NCBI RefSeq assembly: GCF_020216025.1
Contig: NZ_JAIWNC010000011.1
Location: forward strand, 62,001 to 126,000
From: Jidongwangia harbinensis
GTDB lineage: Bacteria; Actinomycetota; Actinomycetes; Mycobacteriales; Micromonosporaceae
Length of the DNA stretch: 64,000 nt
Direction of reading: 5' to 3'
Position 1 is the first letter of the stretch. Each line of letters begins with the position of its first letter. The notes below the pieces were generated by a model, which saw only the letters and a list, made by a program, of their open reading frames with translations, made no database searches and had not been told where the DNA came from. The translations under genes and the position numbers were made by a program. Of this stretch, positions 26,135-34,588 are shown one piece after another.

Positions 26135-27090
26135 GTGGTCGTTCCCTCCAGGGTGCGTGCCGTGTGACCGGTCAGAGCCAGGAAGACGTCGTCCAGGCTG
26201 GGCAGGCGCAGCGCCAACTCGGCGACCTCGACGCCGGCGTCGTCGATGCGCCGGATCACCGCGGGCATCAGGGCTCCGCCGGTGACCGGGACGCTGAGGT
26301 GCCCGGCGGTGCGGTGCCGGGCCGGTTCCACGCCGACCACGGCGGCCACCAGCGCGGCGGCCTCGGCGGTCCGGGACGGGTCGACCAGCCGGATGTCCAG
26401 CGTCTGGGTGCCGGCGCGGCGTTTCAGGTCGCCGGGTGAGCCTTGGGCGACCACCCGGCCGGCGTCGATCACCACGATGTCGTCGGCCAGGTGATCGGCC
26501 TCCTCCAGGTACTGCGTGGTGAGCAGCACGGTCGAGCCCTGGTTCGCGAGGGCCCGGATGCTCGCCCACATGTCGTTGCGCTTGGCCGGGTCGAGCCCGC
26601 TGGTGGGTTCGTCGAGGAAGAGCACGGCCGGGCGGTTGACCAGGCTCGCGGCCAGGTCCAGGCGGCGCCGCATGCCACCGGAGTACGTCTTGACGGACCG
26701 GCCGCCGGCGTCGGCGAGGTCCATCTCGGCGAGCAGGTCGTCGGCGCGTCTGCGGGCCTCGGCCCGGGGCAGGCCGAGCAGCCGCCCGACCATGGTCAGG
26801 TTGTGCAGCCCGCTCAGGTCCTCGTCGACCGAGGCGTACTGGCCGGCGAGCCCGATGATCAGGCGGATCTCGTGTGCCTGGCGCCGGAGGTCGTACCCGC
26901 CGATCCGGGCCGTGCCGGCGTCCGGCCGCAGCAGAGTGGCCAGGATGCGGACCGCGGTGGTCTTGCCGGCGCCGTTCGGCCCCAGCACCCCGAGCACCGA
27001 GCCGGCCGGGACGGCCAGGTCGACGCCGTTCAGCGCGGTCACGTCGCCGTACCGCTTGACCAGGCCGGTGGCCTCGATCGCGTAGGTCAT
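26131..27090 (-). CDS. ABC exporter ATP-binding protein (DrrA-like)
   Basis: A 319-residue ATPase: Walker A GPNGAGKTT, signature YSGGMRRRLDLAASL, Walker B VLFLDEPTSGLDP and an H-loop region in LLTTQYLEEADHLADD. The C-terminal ~90 residues follow the DrrA pattern (LDIRLVDPSRTAEAAALV). ATG at 27090 with GGGAG six bases upstream; an in-frame start further upstream would fall in the operator. It is the first gene of the two-gene exporter operon. Confidence 0.95.
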   Translation of the reverse strand: MTYAIEATGLVKRYGDVTALNGVDLAVPAGSVLGVLGPNGAGKTTAVRILATLLRPDAGTARIGGYDLRRQAHEIRLIIGLAGQYASVDEDLSGLHNLTMVGRLLGLPRAEARRRADDLLAEMDLADAGGRSVKTYSGGMRRRLDLAASLVNRPAVLFLDEPTSGLDPAKRNDMWASIRALANQGSTVLLTTQYLEEADHLADDIVVIDAGRVVAQGSPGDLKRRAGTQTLDIRLVDPSRTAEAAALVAAVVGVEPARHRTAGHLSVPVTGGALMPAVIRRIDDAGVEVAELALRLPSLDDVFLALTGHTARTLEGTTT

Positions 27091-27104
27091 GGTTCGCTCC
27101 CGTC

Positions 27105-27130
27105 TTTTACGTTGCAGTTGCAATGTAAAA
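27105..27130. promoter_or_regulatory. TetR operator, main site
   Basis: Near-perfect 26-bp dyad: TTTTAC at 27105-27110 and GTAAAA at 27125-27130 flank a core containing TTGCA/TGCAA. It lies 15 bp upstream of the exporter start and in the 89-bp gap shared with the divergent TetR gene, the classic place for a repressor of both. Confidence 0.8.
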
Positions 27131-27148
27131 GCTCGGGAGCGCAGGTGT

Positions 27149-27170
27149 CAATACAACTGCATTGTGAAAA
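27149..27170. promoter_or_regulatory. TetR operator, second site
   Basis: CAATACAACTGCATTG followed by TGAAAA. Read on the minus strand it repeats the TGCAGTTG core and the TTTT-CA flank of the main site, giving a second, weaker dyad just before the TetR start at 27180. This suggests cooperative or differential control of the two genes. Confidence 0.65.
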
Positions 27171-27179
27171 CATGGAGGC

Positions 27180-27776
27180 ATGCCGAAACGGGTGGACCAT
27201 GATCAGCGCCGCACGCTGATCGCCGACGCGCTGGTCCGGGTGGCCGCCGACCAGGGGCTGGAGGCGGTGAGCCTGCGGCACGTGGCGACCGCGGCGGGCG
27301 TGTCGTCCGGCATGGTGCAGCACTATTTCCGCACCAAGGACGAGATGATGCGATTCGCCCTCGCGGTGGTGCGCGAGCGGCATCAGCTCAGGGTCAGCGA
27401 GGCGGTGGGCCGGCTCGGCCCCGATCCCGCGCCGCGTGACCTGCTGCGCGCCCTGTTCCTGACCGTGCTGCCGCTCGACCCGGAGAGCCGCGCGTACGGG
27501 CGGGTGGGCCTCGCCTTCCTCGCCTACACTGCGGTTCGCCCGGAGGCCGCCGAACCACTGCGCGCCGACACCCGCGACATGCTCGATCTGGTCACCGGCC
27601 TGATCCGCGGGGCGAACCGCGCGGTGGATCCGGCGGGTGCCGCGGCCGGCCTGCTCGCGGTGCTGGAAGGGCTCGGTGTCTACCTGCTCGGTGGTCACTA
27701 CTCCGCGGAGAGCGCGGTGGCCGCGCTCGAGGCCCAGCTCGACATGATCTTCGGTCCACAAAGTCCAGAGAAGTAA
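27180..27776 (+). CDS. TetR/AcrR family repressor of the divergent exporter
   Basis: A 198-residue TetR protein. Helix-turn-helix at about 20-60 (VSLRHVATAAGVSSGMVQHYF); C-terminal region in the TetR_C_6/BetI-like style. It is divergent from drrA-like 26131-27090 with two related dyads between them, so autoregulation and control of the exporter are likely. The ATG at 27180 has GGAGG only one base away, too close for a normal ribosome site; a leaderless transcript or the GTG at 27192 are alternatives, though MPKRVDH is a common N-terminus in the family. Confidence 0.9.
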   Translation: MPKRVDHDQRRTLIADALVRVAADQGLEAVSLRHVATAAGVSSGMVQHYFRTKDEMMRFALAVVRERHQLRVSEAVGRLGPDPAPRDLLRALFLTVLPLDPESRAYGRVGLAFLAYTAVRPEAAEPLRADTRDMLDLVTGLIRGANRAVDPAGAAAGLLAVLEGLGVYLLGGHYSAESAVAALEAQLDMIFGPQSPEK

Positions 27777-27824
27777 AGCGGACAGCAGGATTGGCAGGAG
27801 GAGCTAACCGTCGATACTGGGGGC

Positions 27825-29396
27825 ATGGAGGACGGAAGCGACGCCGGGAAGCGGTTGCCGGTGCCGGTGACGGCATACGGTCCGCTCCAGCTCCTGGCCG
27901 CGCGCGTGCACCGGCTGGCCAGCACCGGCCGCTCCCCCGAGGCCCTGATCGCCGCGGACGCCTACCTGGCGATCGCGCGGGCGGTGGGCGACGAGAAATC
28001 CGTCAGCTTCCTGATCCAGGCCAAGATGTACGCCTACCTCGACATGGGCCGGGTTCCCGAGGCCACCCGGCTGGGCGAGCGCCTGCTCGCCACGCACCAG
28101 GCCACCGGCAAGGTCCTCGAGGAGGCCAAGACGCTCTGCGACCTGGCCCAGATGCACGTGCTCCGCGGCCGGTACGTGGACGGCATGCACGACCTGGCCC
28201 GGGCCGGCGTGCTGCTGGACGCCGGACCGGCCGGCACCGACCGGCACCGGTCCGCGATGTGCTCGTTCGCCGAGACCGCGACGGTCGCCGAGATGTACGA
28301 GACCGCCGCCGCCGCGTACGAACGGCTCTGCGCCTTCGACCAGCCGGGCCGCGCCACCTCGTTCGACATCGTCTACGCCACCACCCTGCTCTACTGGGGC
28401 CTGCGCCTCGCCCACGTGAGCCGGGGCAGCGAGGCCACGGTCCGGTTGCGGCGCAGCGCGGCGATCACCCGGCGCTGGCTGGACCGCACCGGCAACGACC
28501 CGTGCGTGCTGGCCGCACACGCCCTGGCGCTGGCCAAGCTGGGCGACGTGGTGGTGGCCGAGAAGCTGGCCCGGGACGTGATCCTCCCGCTGCGGGCCGG
28601 CAAGAGCCACCAGCACGCGCGGATGGCCCACCTGGCGCTCGGCATCAGCCGGCGCGAGCAGGGTGACCTGCTGGAGTCCCGCCGGGAGCTGGTCGCCGCG
28701 CGGGAACTCTGCGGGTACGGGCCACATCCGGCCGAGGCCCAGATCATCCGCTACGAGATGGCCGTGACCGCGCTGGAACTGGACGGCAGCCAGTCCAGCC
28801 GGGACCTGTTCGAGGCGGTCGAGGGCCAGGTGCGCGAGCTGTGGCTGCTGCGCCAGCAGCGGCTGTCCATGCTCCGCCAGGCCCGGCAGCGCGAGGAGGC
28901 GGAGACCGCCCGGGCCCGCGCCGAGCGGGAGATCCTCCGCGACCCGCTGACCGGCCTGGGCAACCGGCGCCGCTTCGACGAACTGCTGTCCGGCGTGGAC
29001 GACGGGCGGCTGCCGCGGCCGCTGGTGCTGCTCCTGGTCGACCTGGACCACTTCAAGGCGGTCAACGACGCGTACTCGCACAGCGCCGGGGACCGCGCGC
29101 TGCGCGAGGTGGCGGCGATCCTGCGCGCGCACTGCGGGACGGAGGACGAGGCGGTCCGCTACGCCGGCGACGAGTTCGTGCTGTTCCTGCACGGCGACGC
29201 GGGCACCGGCCGGGAGATGGCGGAACGCATCCGGAGCGCGGTGGCCCGGGCCGACATCCTGGCCGGGGTACGCCTGACCGTGAGCGTCGGGATGGCCGCG
29301 CTCACCGACGGCATGACCGGGGACATGTTGTTCCGGGTGGCCGACGAGCGGTTGTACGCGGCCAAGTGGAGCGGCCGCAACACCATCGCGGCCTGA
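27825..29396 (+). CDS. GGDEF-domain diguanylate cyclase with TPR-like N-terminus
   Basis: A 523-residue soluble protein. Residues 20-340 are helical repeats of TPR type. A coiled-coil linker follows (QRLSMLRQARQREEAETARA), then a GGDEF domain (about 365-520) with DPLTGLGNRR and the active loop AGDEF at 447-451. The first Gly being Ala is tolerated in active cyclases. The inhibitory RxxD site five residues before the loop is absent, so product inhibition is unlikely. It should make c-di-GMP. ATG start with GGGGG upstream. Confidence 0.9.
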   Translation: MEDGSDAGKRLPVPVTAYGPLQLLAARVHRLASTGRSPEALIAADAYLAIARAVGDEKSVSFLIQAKMYAYLDMGRVPEATRLGERLLATHQATGKVLEEAKTLCDLAQMHVLRGRYVDGMHDLARAGVLLDAGPAGTDRHRSAMCSFAETATVAEMYETAAAAYERLCAFDQPGRATSFDIVYATTLLYWGLRLAHVSRGSEATVRLRRSAAITRRWLDRTGNDPCVLAAHALALAKLGDVVVAEKLARDVILPLRAGKSHQHARMAHLALGISRREQGDLLESRRELVAARELCGYGPHPAEAQIIRYEMAVTALELDGSQSSRDLFEAVEGQVRELWLLRQQRLSMLRQARQREEAETARARAEREILRDPLTGLGNRRRFDELLSGVDDGRLPRPLVLLLVDLDHFKAVNDAYSHSAGDRALREVAAILRAHCGTEDEAVRYAGDEFVLFLHGDAGTGREMAERIRSAVARADILAGVRLTVSVGMAALTDGMTGDMLFRVADERLYAAKWSGRNTIAA

Positions 29397-29406
29397 CCGG
29401 CCCGGC

Positions 29407-29994
29407 CTACTTCGGATACACCACGCCGGAGGCGCCGCTGTACGGGTGCCGGGCCCCGTCCCGTTCGTGCCCGGTGTCCGGCGCGTCCAGCCACACCACG
29501 TACGCCGTGCCCGGCGTGAGCCCGCGGAGGGTCGCGGTCACCGTGCAGTCGGTGCCGGCCGGCACGGTCTGCCAGGTGTACTCCTGCTGGCCGCCCGGCA
29601 CCAGTGGCTGCGGCACCGCGGCGATCCGGTATCCGGACTCGTACTGGCGGGGCCAGGTGACGGTCAGCGAACCGGCGCCCGGCGTGACGGTCAGCGGGAT
29701 CAGCACCGGGTCGACGGTCCAGGTGAAGGCGCCGCACCCCGGCTCGGTCGGCAGGAATTTCACCGGCGGCAGGCCCGGCGGGCGGGACCCGGTGCGGACC
29801 GACGGGGTCGGGCTGGGCGTCGGGCTGCCGGTGGCGGAGACCAGCCAGCCCGCGTCGCTGACCGGGCCCGGTGCGGTGGTCGCCGTGCCGCCCGGCGCCG
29901 GTGCGGCGCCCAGGCCCAGCGCGCCACACCCGCCGAGCAGGAGCGGCACGGCCACGGCCGTGACCAGCCCGCCGATCACCGTCCTGAGCCGCAT
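29407..29994 (-). CDS. lipoprotein with a fibronectin-III-like domain
   Basis: A 195-residue secreted lipoprotein. A signal with lipobox LLGGCG is followed by a Pro/Ser/Thr linker (SPTPSPTPS). The C-terminal ~110 residues (LTVTPGAGSLTVTWPRQYES to LTPGTAYVVWLDA) resemble a fibronectin type III fold, with two Cys that could pair. No enzymatic motif. It converges on the diguanylate cyclase gene with 10 bp between stops. Function unknown; binding at the cell surface is a reasonable guess. Confidence 0.8.
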   Translation of the reverse strand: MRLRTVIGGLVTAVAVPLLLGGCGALGLGAAPAPGGTATTAPGPVSDAGWLVSATGSPTPSPTPSVRTGSRPPGLPPVKFLPTEPGCGAFTWTVDPVLIPLTVTPGAGSLTVTWPRQYESGYRIAAVPQPLVPGGQQEYTWQTVPAGTDCTVTATLRGLTPGTAYVVWLDAPDTGHERDGARHPYSGASGVVYPK

Positions 29995-30018
29995 GCCACC
30001 CCCGGTCCACCGTTTCCG

Positions 30019-31112
30019 TCACTCTCCGTTCGGCCCGGACCCGGCCGGGCTGAGTGGTTCGGCGAAGAACCAGCCGCGCGCGAGCAGGTCGTCACAGGCC
30101 GACACGGCGGCCCGCAAACGCTCCGGATAACCCCCGGTCAGGACCCGATGGGGTACGTCCCGAGCGGCCAGTTCGGCCCGGAACCGGCCGGTCATCCAGG
30201 ACCGGACGGCCTCCCCGTCGCGCAGTCCGTCGTCCACGAACGGCACGCCCGCGTCGTCGGTCAACAGGTACAGCGCGGGCGCCCGGACCTGCCCGGCCAC
30301 CTCCGGCGACCCGCTGCCCAGGTAGCGCTCCTCCCAGATCGTGGTGGCGAACGCGTCGGTGTCGCCGAACAGGATCGGCGCGCCGTCCCGGGCGGCCGCG
30401 TCCTCGGCCGCGTTCTGCTCCGCGGCGACCCGGCGGAAGTCGGCACGGTCCCAGGTCACCTCGTCGACCGTGGCCCGCGGCCGGGTGCGGCGCAACGCGG
30501 CGAGTTTGCGCGCGGTCAGCTCGCGGCCGAACTCCGGCACCCAGCGGGTCCGCGCCCACACCCCGCCGCGCAGCCGGTAGTGCCGGGCCAGCGCCCGGGC
30601 CATGGTGGTGGTGCCGGTGGACTCGGCGCCCACCACGATCACCCGCCGGGTCAGCCAGGCCCGTACGCCCGGTCCGAGCAGGTCCCAGTGCCCGACCGGG
30701 TCGGCGCGGACCGCGGTGCCGGACACCGGGACCCGTTCCCGGGCCGGGTCGACGGTCACCGCCACGGCACCGAAGCGGCGGGCCAGTTCCGCGCCGTACG
30801 CCTCGGAGGAGAACACCGCGTCCACCCGGTCGGTGCCGGCCGCGGCCCGGAACACCGCCATGTGCCGGTCCCAGGCCGCCGGGTCGGCGTAGTCCACCGG
30901 GTGGTCGTCGTACCGGCCGACGACGTGCACTCCGGTCCCGTGCGTCTCGCGCAGCCACTCCAGGCGCAGCGCCAGCGGCACGGACTCCGCGGACGACGGC
31001 GCGACCACCACGATCAACCGGTCGCAGACGGCCGCCGCGGCCTCGATGAGCGCGTGGTGCCCGGCGTGCGGCGGATAGAACTTGCCGACGACCAGGCCGG
31101 TGGCGTACTCAT
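30019..31112 (-). CDS. nadR: NadR-like NMN adenylyltransferase / ribosylnicotinamide kinase, start codon out of frame
   Basis: The conserved frame reads from EYATGLVVGKFYPPHAGHHA, the nucleotidyltransferase motif with HxGH, through an AAA/kinase domain (VVGAESTGTTT, GDTDAFATTIW) to the stop at 30019. This is the NadR layout, turning nicotinamide riboside into NAD. The natural ATG (31110-31112) overlaps the pnuC stop as ATGA but is one base out of frame with that motif; no ATG, GTG or TTG opens the correct frame until a TTG at 31017, which would drop the active site. A CTG at 31095 is possible. The P-loop Lys position is Thr (STGTTT). Confidence 0.75.
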
Positions 31113-31732
31113 CGGGCCGTGACCCGGTCCGCCTCCCGCGCCGCCCGCCAGGCCCGCAGGCCGAGCACGCAGAGCAGCAGGAACGCGCAGTAGAGCAGCG
31201 CGGTCAGCCACAGGCCCTTGTAGCCGTAGAGCGGGATGTAGATCAGGTCGGCGGCGATCCACAGCCACCAGCTCTCCACCAGTTTGCGGGTCTGGCCGTA
31301 CGTGGCCAGCAGCGACAGCGCCGTGGTGAGCGCGTCCGGCAGGGGCACGGTGGAGCCGGTGAACCGGTCCAGGAACAGCCACAGCGCGGCGGTGAGCAGG
31401 ACCCCGGCGAGGGCCAGCCACCGCCACTCGGCCCGGGTGGTGCCGCGGACCCGCAACTCGGTGTGCTGCGCGCCGCCGTACCGCCAGGCCCACCAGCCGT
31501 AGCAGCCCAGGATCACGTAGACGATCTGCAGGCCGGCGTCGGCGTACAGCCCGACCGACCAGAACACCACCATGAGCAGCAGCACGTTGAGGATGCCGAC
31601 CGGCCAGTTGGCGATGTGCCGGCGGACCAGCAGCCCCACGTTGACCAGGCCGGTGCCGAAACCGAGCAGCTCCGCCCAGGTGGTGCCGACGCCGAACGCG
31701 GTCACCGCGGTGCTGTTCAACCAGTCGATCAC
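31109..31732 (-). CDS. pnuC: PnuC-type nicotinamide riboside transporter
   Basis: A 207-residue membrane protein with about seven spans and PnuC hallmarks: NWPVGILNVLLL, YADAGLQIVYVILGCYGWWAW and the C-terminal ESWWLWIAADLIYIPLY. It moves nicotinamide riboside by facilitated diffusion, with trapping by the kinase activity of NadR encoded immediately downstream. GTG start. Its stop TGA overlaps the ATG of nadR. Transcribed away from the hairpin at 31752-31791. Confidence 0.93.
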   Translation of the reverse strand: MIDWLNSTAVTAFGVGTTWAELLGFGTGLVNVGLLVRRHIANWPVGILNVLLLMVVFWSVGLYADAGLQIVYVILGCYGWWAWRYGGAQHTELRVRGTTRAEWRWLALAGVLLTAALWLFLDRFTGSTVPLPDALTTALSLLATYGQTRKLVESWWLWIAADLIYIPLYGYKGLWLTALLYCAFLLLCVLGLRAWRAAREADRVTAR

Positions 31733-31751
31733 CGGATCAGGATGTCACCCG

Positions 31752-31791
31752 GCCGGCGTTCCCCGGATCGTGCGGACGGGGGAACGCCGGC
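31752..31791. terminator. strong hairpin between pnuC and the carbohydrate-binding protein gene
   Basis: A 13-bp stem, GCCGGCGTTCCCC (31752-31764) pairing with GGGGAACGCCGGC (31779-31791), around a 14-base loop. It lies eleven bases beyond the stop of the minus-strand gene at 31802 and so probably ends that transcript, ahead of the pnuC promoter. Confidence 0.75.
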
Positions 31792-31801
31792 ACCGGGCGA
31801 C

Positions 31802-33955
31802 TCAGGAGGCGGTACAGGTCAGCGTGGGGGCCGCGTTCGTACCGTTCCACGTACCGATGAATCCGAACGTGCCGCTCGCCGACGGCGCCAGGCTGCCGTT
31901 GTGCGCCACGTTCGTCGCGGTCACGGTGGAACCGCTGGTGGCGACGGTCGCGTTCCACGCCTGGGTCACGGTCTGCCCGTTGGCGAACGTCATGGCGACC
32001 CGCCAGCCGCTGATCGCGGACGTACCCGCGGTGACCCGCACGTCGGCCTGGAACGAGCCCGCCCACTGGCTGGTGATGGCGTAGCTGGCGGTGCAGGTCC
32101 GGGTGCCGGACGGCGGCGGGGTGGTGGGACCGCCCGGCGGGGTGGTCGGTCCGCCCGGCGGGGTGGTCGGTCCGCCCGGCGGCGTGCCGGGACCGCCCGG
32201 CGGGAAGCCTGGGAAGCCGATCAGCCCGCCGTTGTACTGGCCGGCGGTGACCGTGGTGAGCCGGGTGGCGCCGGACAGGCTGCCGGTGGTGGACATCCCG
32301 CCGACCGTGGTGCCGGTGACGCTGCCGCCGGTGTAGACGTCGTAGGTCTGCCCGTTGGTGATCCGGTTGGACGAGAAAACCAGTTCCTGGAAGGCCTTCG
32401 GCGACCGGTACGACACCACCGGCTGCCCGTTCGCGACCAGGTGGATCACGGTGTTGGCGTTCTGCCGGGCGCTCAGCCGGGGCGCGGCCCAGCCCTGTCC
32501 GTTCGTCGGCGGCGCGGCGAACACGGCCATCGACGTCGAGCCGGCGCCGAGCACGACGCCGCCGGTGAAGGAGGTGGTGCCGTTGGCGTCGATGGCGCCC
32601 TCGCCCGGGCTGCCGCTGGCCGGTCCGCTGATCACCACGGTGCCGCCGGAGAAGGTGGCCGCCCCGTTGCTGTCGATCCCGTCGATCGCGGAGTTCACCA
32701 GCACGGTGCCGCCGGTGATCCGGGTGTAGGCGAGGGTCGAGACGGCGAACTCGTCCAGCCCCTCCTCCACCGAGTTGATCGCGTCGTCGCTGGAGGTCAC
32801 GTCGATGGTGCCGCCGCTGATCAGCACGCGCAGCGCCTCGATGCCCTCGAACGCCCGGGTCACCGTGACGGCGGCGGCGCCGGAGATGTTCACCTCGGTG
32901 TCGGCCTTGATCGCGTCGTCGGCCGAGGCGACGCTCAGCGTGCCGCCGTCGATGATGACCGCGTTGTTGGTGTTGATGCCGTCGTCGGACGAGTCGAGGG
33001 TGACCCGGCCGTCCCCGATCACCACGCTGGCGTCGCCCTTGAGTCCCTTGGCCGACTCCTCGCCCGGCTGGGTGCCGCTGCCGCCGCCGGAGCGCACGGT
33101 GGTGGTGCCGCCGCTGACCACGACGTCGGTCGAGGCGTCCACGCCGTCACCGGTCGCGGTCAGGTTGAGGGTGCCGCCGGTGATCGAGACGTAGCCCCGG
33201 GTGGTGTCGGTGTCCTCGTCGGACTGGACGGCGTCGCCGCGGGCGGTCACGGTGGTCGTGCCGCCGTCGACCACGACGTAGTCCTGGCCCCGGATCCCCT
33301 CGTCGACCGCGTTGACCGTGATCGTCCCGGAGCTGAGCACCAGGCCGTCCTTGCTGGCGATGCCGTCGAACTGGTTGCCGCGCACGTCGAGCGTGCCGGT
33401 GCCGGCGATGGTCAGGTTCGCGTCGCTGAACAGGGCGGCGTTCGGCTCGTCGGTCTGCGCGTCGGGGTAGACGTACCGGGTGGCGTCCACCAGGCGGTTC
33501 GTGGTGCCCGCGGCGAGCACGACCATCGCCTCGTCCGCGTCCACCACATTGATCGCGGAACTGGTGGAGTTGGTGATCGAGGCGCCGTTGAGGATGAGCC
33601 GGACCATGCCGCCGGAGTCGGAGTCGACGGCGATCTGACCGTCGCTCAGCGTGCCGGTGATCTGGTAGGTGCCGGGCGCGGTGATGGTCACCTGACGGCC
33701 GGCGATGGTCACGGCACTGCTGTTGGCGGTCGCGGTCGCGCCGGTCAGCGTGATCGGTACGACGTCGGCGGCGTTCCACTGGTGGTCGGCCGGCGCATCG
33801 TGGTCGGGGGCGTTGGCGGCCATGGCCGTCTGGGTCGCCGGGCTCGGCGCCAGGGCACTCGCGGCACCGGCAGGGGTACCCGGGGCGGCCAGGCCCGCGG
33901 CGCCGGCGATCAGGGCCGCCAGCGCCGCCGCGGGGATGGTGGACTTCGAGAGCAT
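31802..33955 (-). CDS. secreted carbohydrate-binding (Cthe_2159-like) beta-helix protein with C-terminal CBM2
   Basis: A 717-residue exported protein. Signal peptide (ALAALIAGAAGLAAPG). Residues ~60-560 are a repetitive beta-helix with Asp-rich turns (GDGVDAS, SSDDGINTNN, SADDAIKAD, NSAIDGIDSNG), matching the Cthe_2159 family that binds cellulose and acidic polysaccharides with calcium. A linker repeats PPGGPTT. The last ~100 residues are a CBM2 cellulose-binding module (CTASYAITSQWAGSFQADV ... GFIGTWNGTNAAPTLTC). No catalytic motif is evident. Probably anchors cells or enzymes on plant cell wall. Confidence 0.9.
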   Translation of the reverse strand: MLSKSTIPAAALAALIAGAAGLAAPGTPAGAASALAPSPATQTAMAANAPDHDAPADHQWNAADVVPITLTGATATANSSAVTIAGRQVTITAPGTYQITGTLSDGQIAVDSDSGGMVRLILNGASITNSTSSAINVVDADEAMVVLAAGTTNRLVDATRYVYPDAQTDEPNAALFSDANLTIAGTGTLDVRGNQFDGIASKDGLVLSSGTITVNAVDEGIRGQDYVVVDGGTTTVTARGDAVQSDEDTDTTRGYVSITGGTLNLTATGDGVDASTDVVVSGGTTTVRSGGGSGTQPGEESAKGLKGDASVVIGDGRVTLDSSDDGINTNNAVIIDGGTLSVASADDAIKADTEVNISGAAAVTVTRAFEGIEALRVLISGGTIDVTSSDDAINSVEEGLDEFAVSTLAYTRITGGTVLVNSAIDGIDSNGAATFSGGTVVISGPASGSPGEGAIDANGTTSFTGGVVLGAGSTSMAVFAAPPTNGQGWAAPRLSARQNANTVIHLVANGQPVVSYRSPKAFQELVFSSNRITNGQTYDVYTGGSVTGTTVGGMSTTGSLSGATRLTTVTAGQYNGGLIGFPGFPPGGPGTPPGGPTTPPGGPTTPPGGPTTPPPSGTRTCTASYAITSQWAGSFQADVRVTAGTSAISGWRVAMTFANGQTVTQAWNATVATSGSTVTATNVAHNGSLAPSASGTFGFIGTWNGTNAAPTLTCTAS

Positions 33956-34000
33956 GGGTGGTTCCCATCTGTCGGGCCGCGGGGCACGGCCACATCACCC

Positions 34001-34019
34001 TTGTTCAATGGATGAACAA
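34001..34019. promoter_or_regulatory. inverted repeat upstream of the carbohydrate-binding protein gene
   Basis: TTGTTCA (34001-34007) and TGAACAA (34013-34019), 7-bp arms with a 5-base spacer, about 46 bp upstream of the minus-strand start at 33955, in an AT-rich patch. Likely an operator for that gene. Confidence 0.55.
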
Positions 34020-34078
34020 ATGACGAACACCAGCATCACATAGATGAAACTAAATGTCTGCATCGGGCCGCGGGCGAC

Positions 34079-34444
34079 TCAATCAGGCAGGACTCTGAAC
34101 AACTCGCGCCCGGCCATCTCCAGCACCGCGCCGTCCACGAGCGTGGCGTGGGTCCGGAGGCCGGACCGTTCGTACAGCACGACGGTGCGGCCGTCGGCCC
34201 GGAACGTCCCGGAGGCGGGCCGGCGCCGGCCGGCCAGGCGGAGCCGGTAGGTGCCGTCGCCGTCCAGCTCGAGGTCCACCTCGCCGTCCGCGCTGCGCCA
34301 CGTGCCGGCGGTGCTCGGGTCGCCGGGACCGGGCGGCACCTGGGTCGCGACGATGTCCACCCGCGAGTTGCTCAGCGCGAGGGCGAGCAGGGGCGCGGCA
34401 CCGAGGACGGTGGCGTCGACGTGCGGGCGGCGGAGGGTGTGCAC
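34079..34444 (-). CDS. hypothetical protein with possible beta-barrel domain
   Basis: A 121-residue protein with a moderately hydrophobic N-terminal segment (TVLGAAPLLALALSNSR) and a beta-rich remainder (GTWRSADGEVDLELDGDGTY, GTFRADGRTVVLYE), which recalls small Atu4866/lipocalin-like barrels. GTG start; no strong ribosome site. The family is uncertain. It is divergent from the GH76 gene at 34589 across 144 bp. Confidence 0.6.
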   Translation of the reverse strand: MHTLRRPHVDATVLGAAPLLALALSNSRVDIVATQVPPGPGDPSTAGTWRSADGEVDLELDGDGTYRLRLAGRRRPASGTFRADGRTVVLYERSGLRTHATLVDGAVLEMAGRELFRVLPD

Positions 34445-34588
34445 GGTCGGACTCCGAGGGGTGCGGGGGCGGGTCCCCTCCCGGTCGGCCGCGGACCGCC
34501 GGGACGGAGCGGATCACCGGTTCCCGTTCGGTTGCCTTTCTTTACTAAATCATTGACGTCCGCCGATATGTTTGTTTTGTTAACAGGT

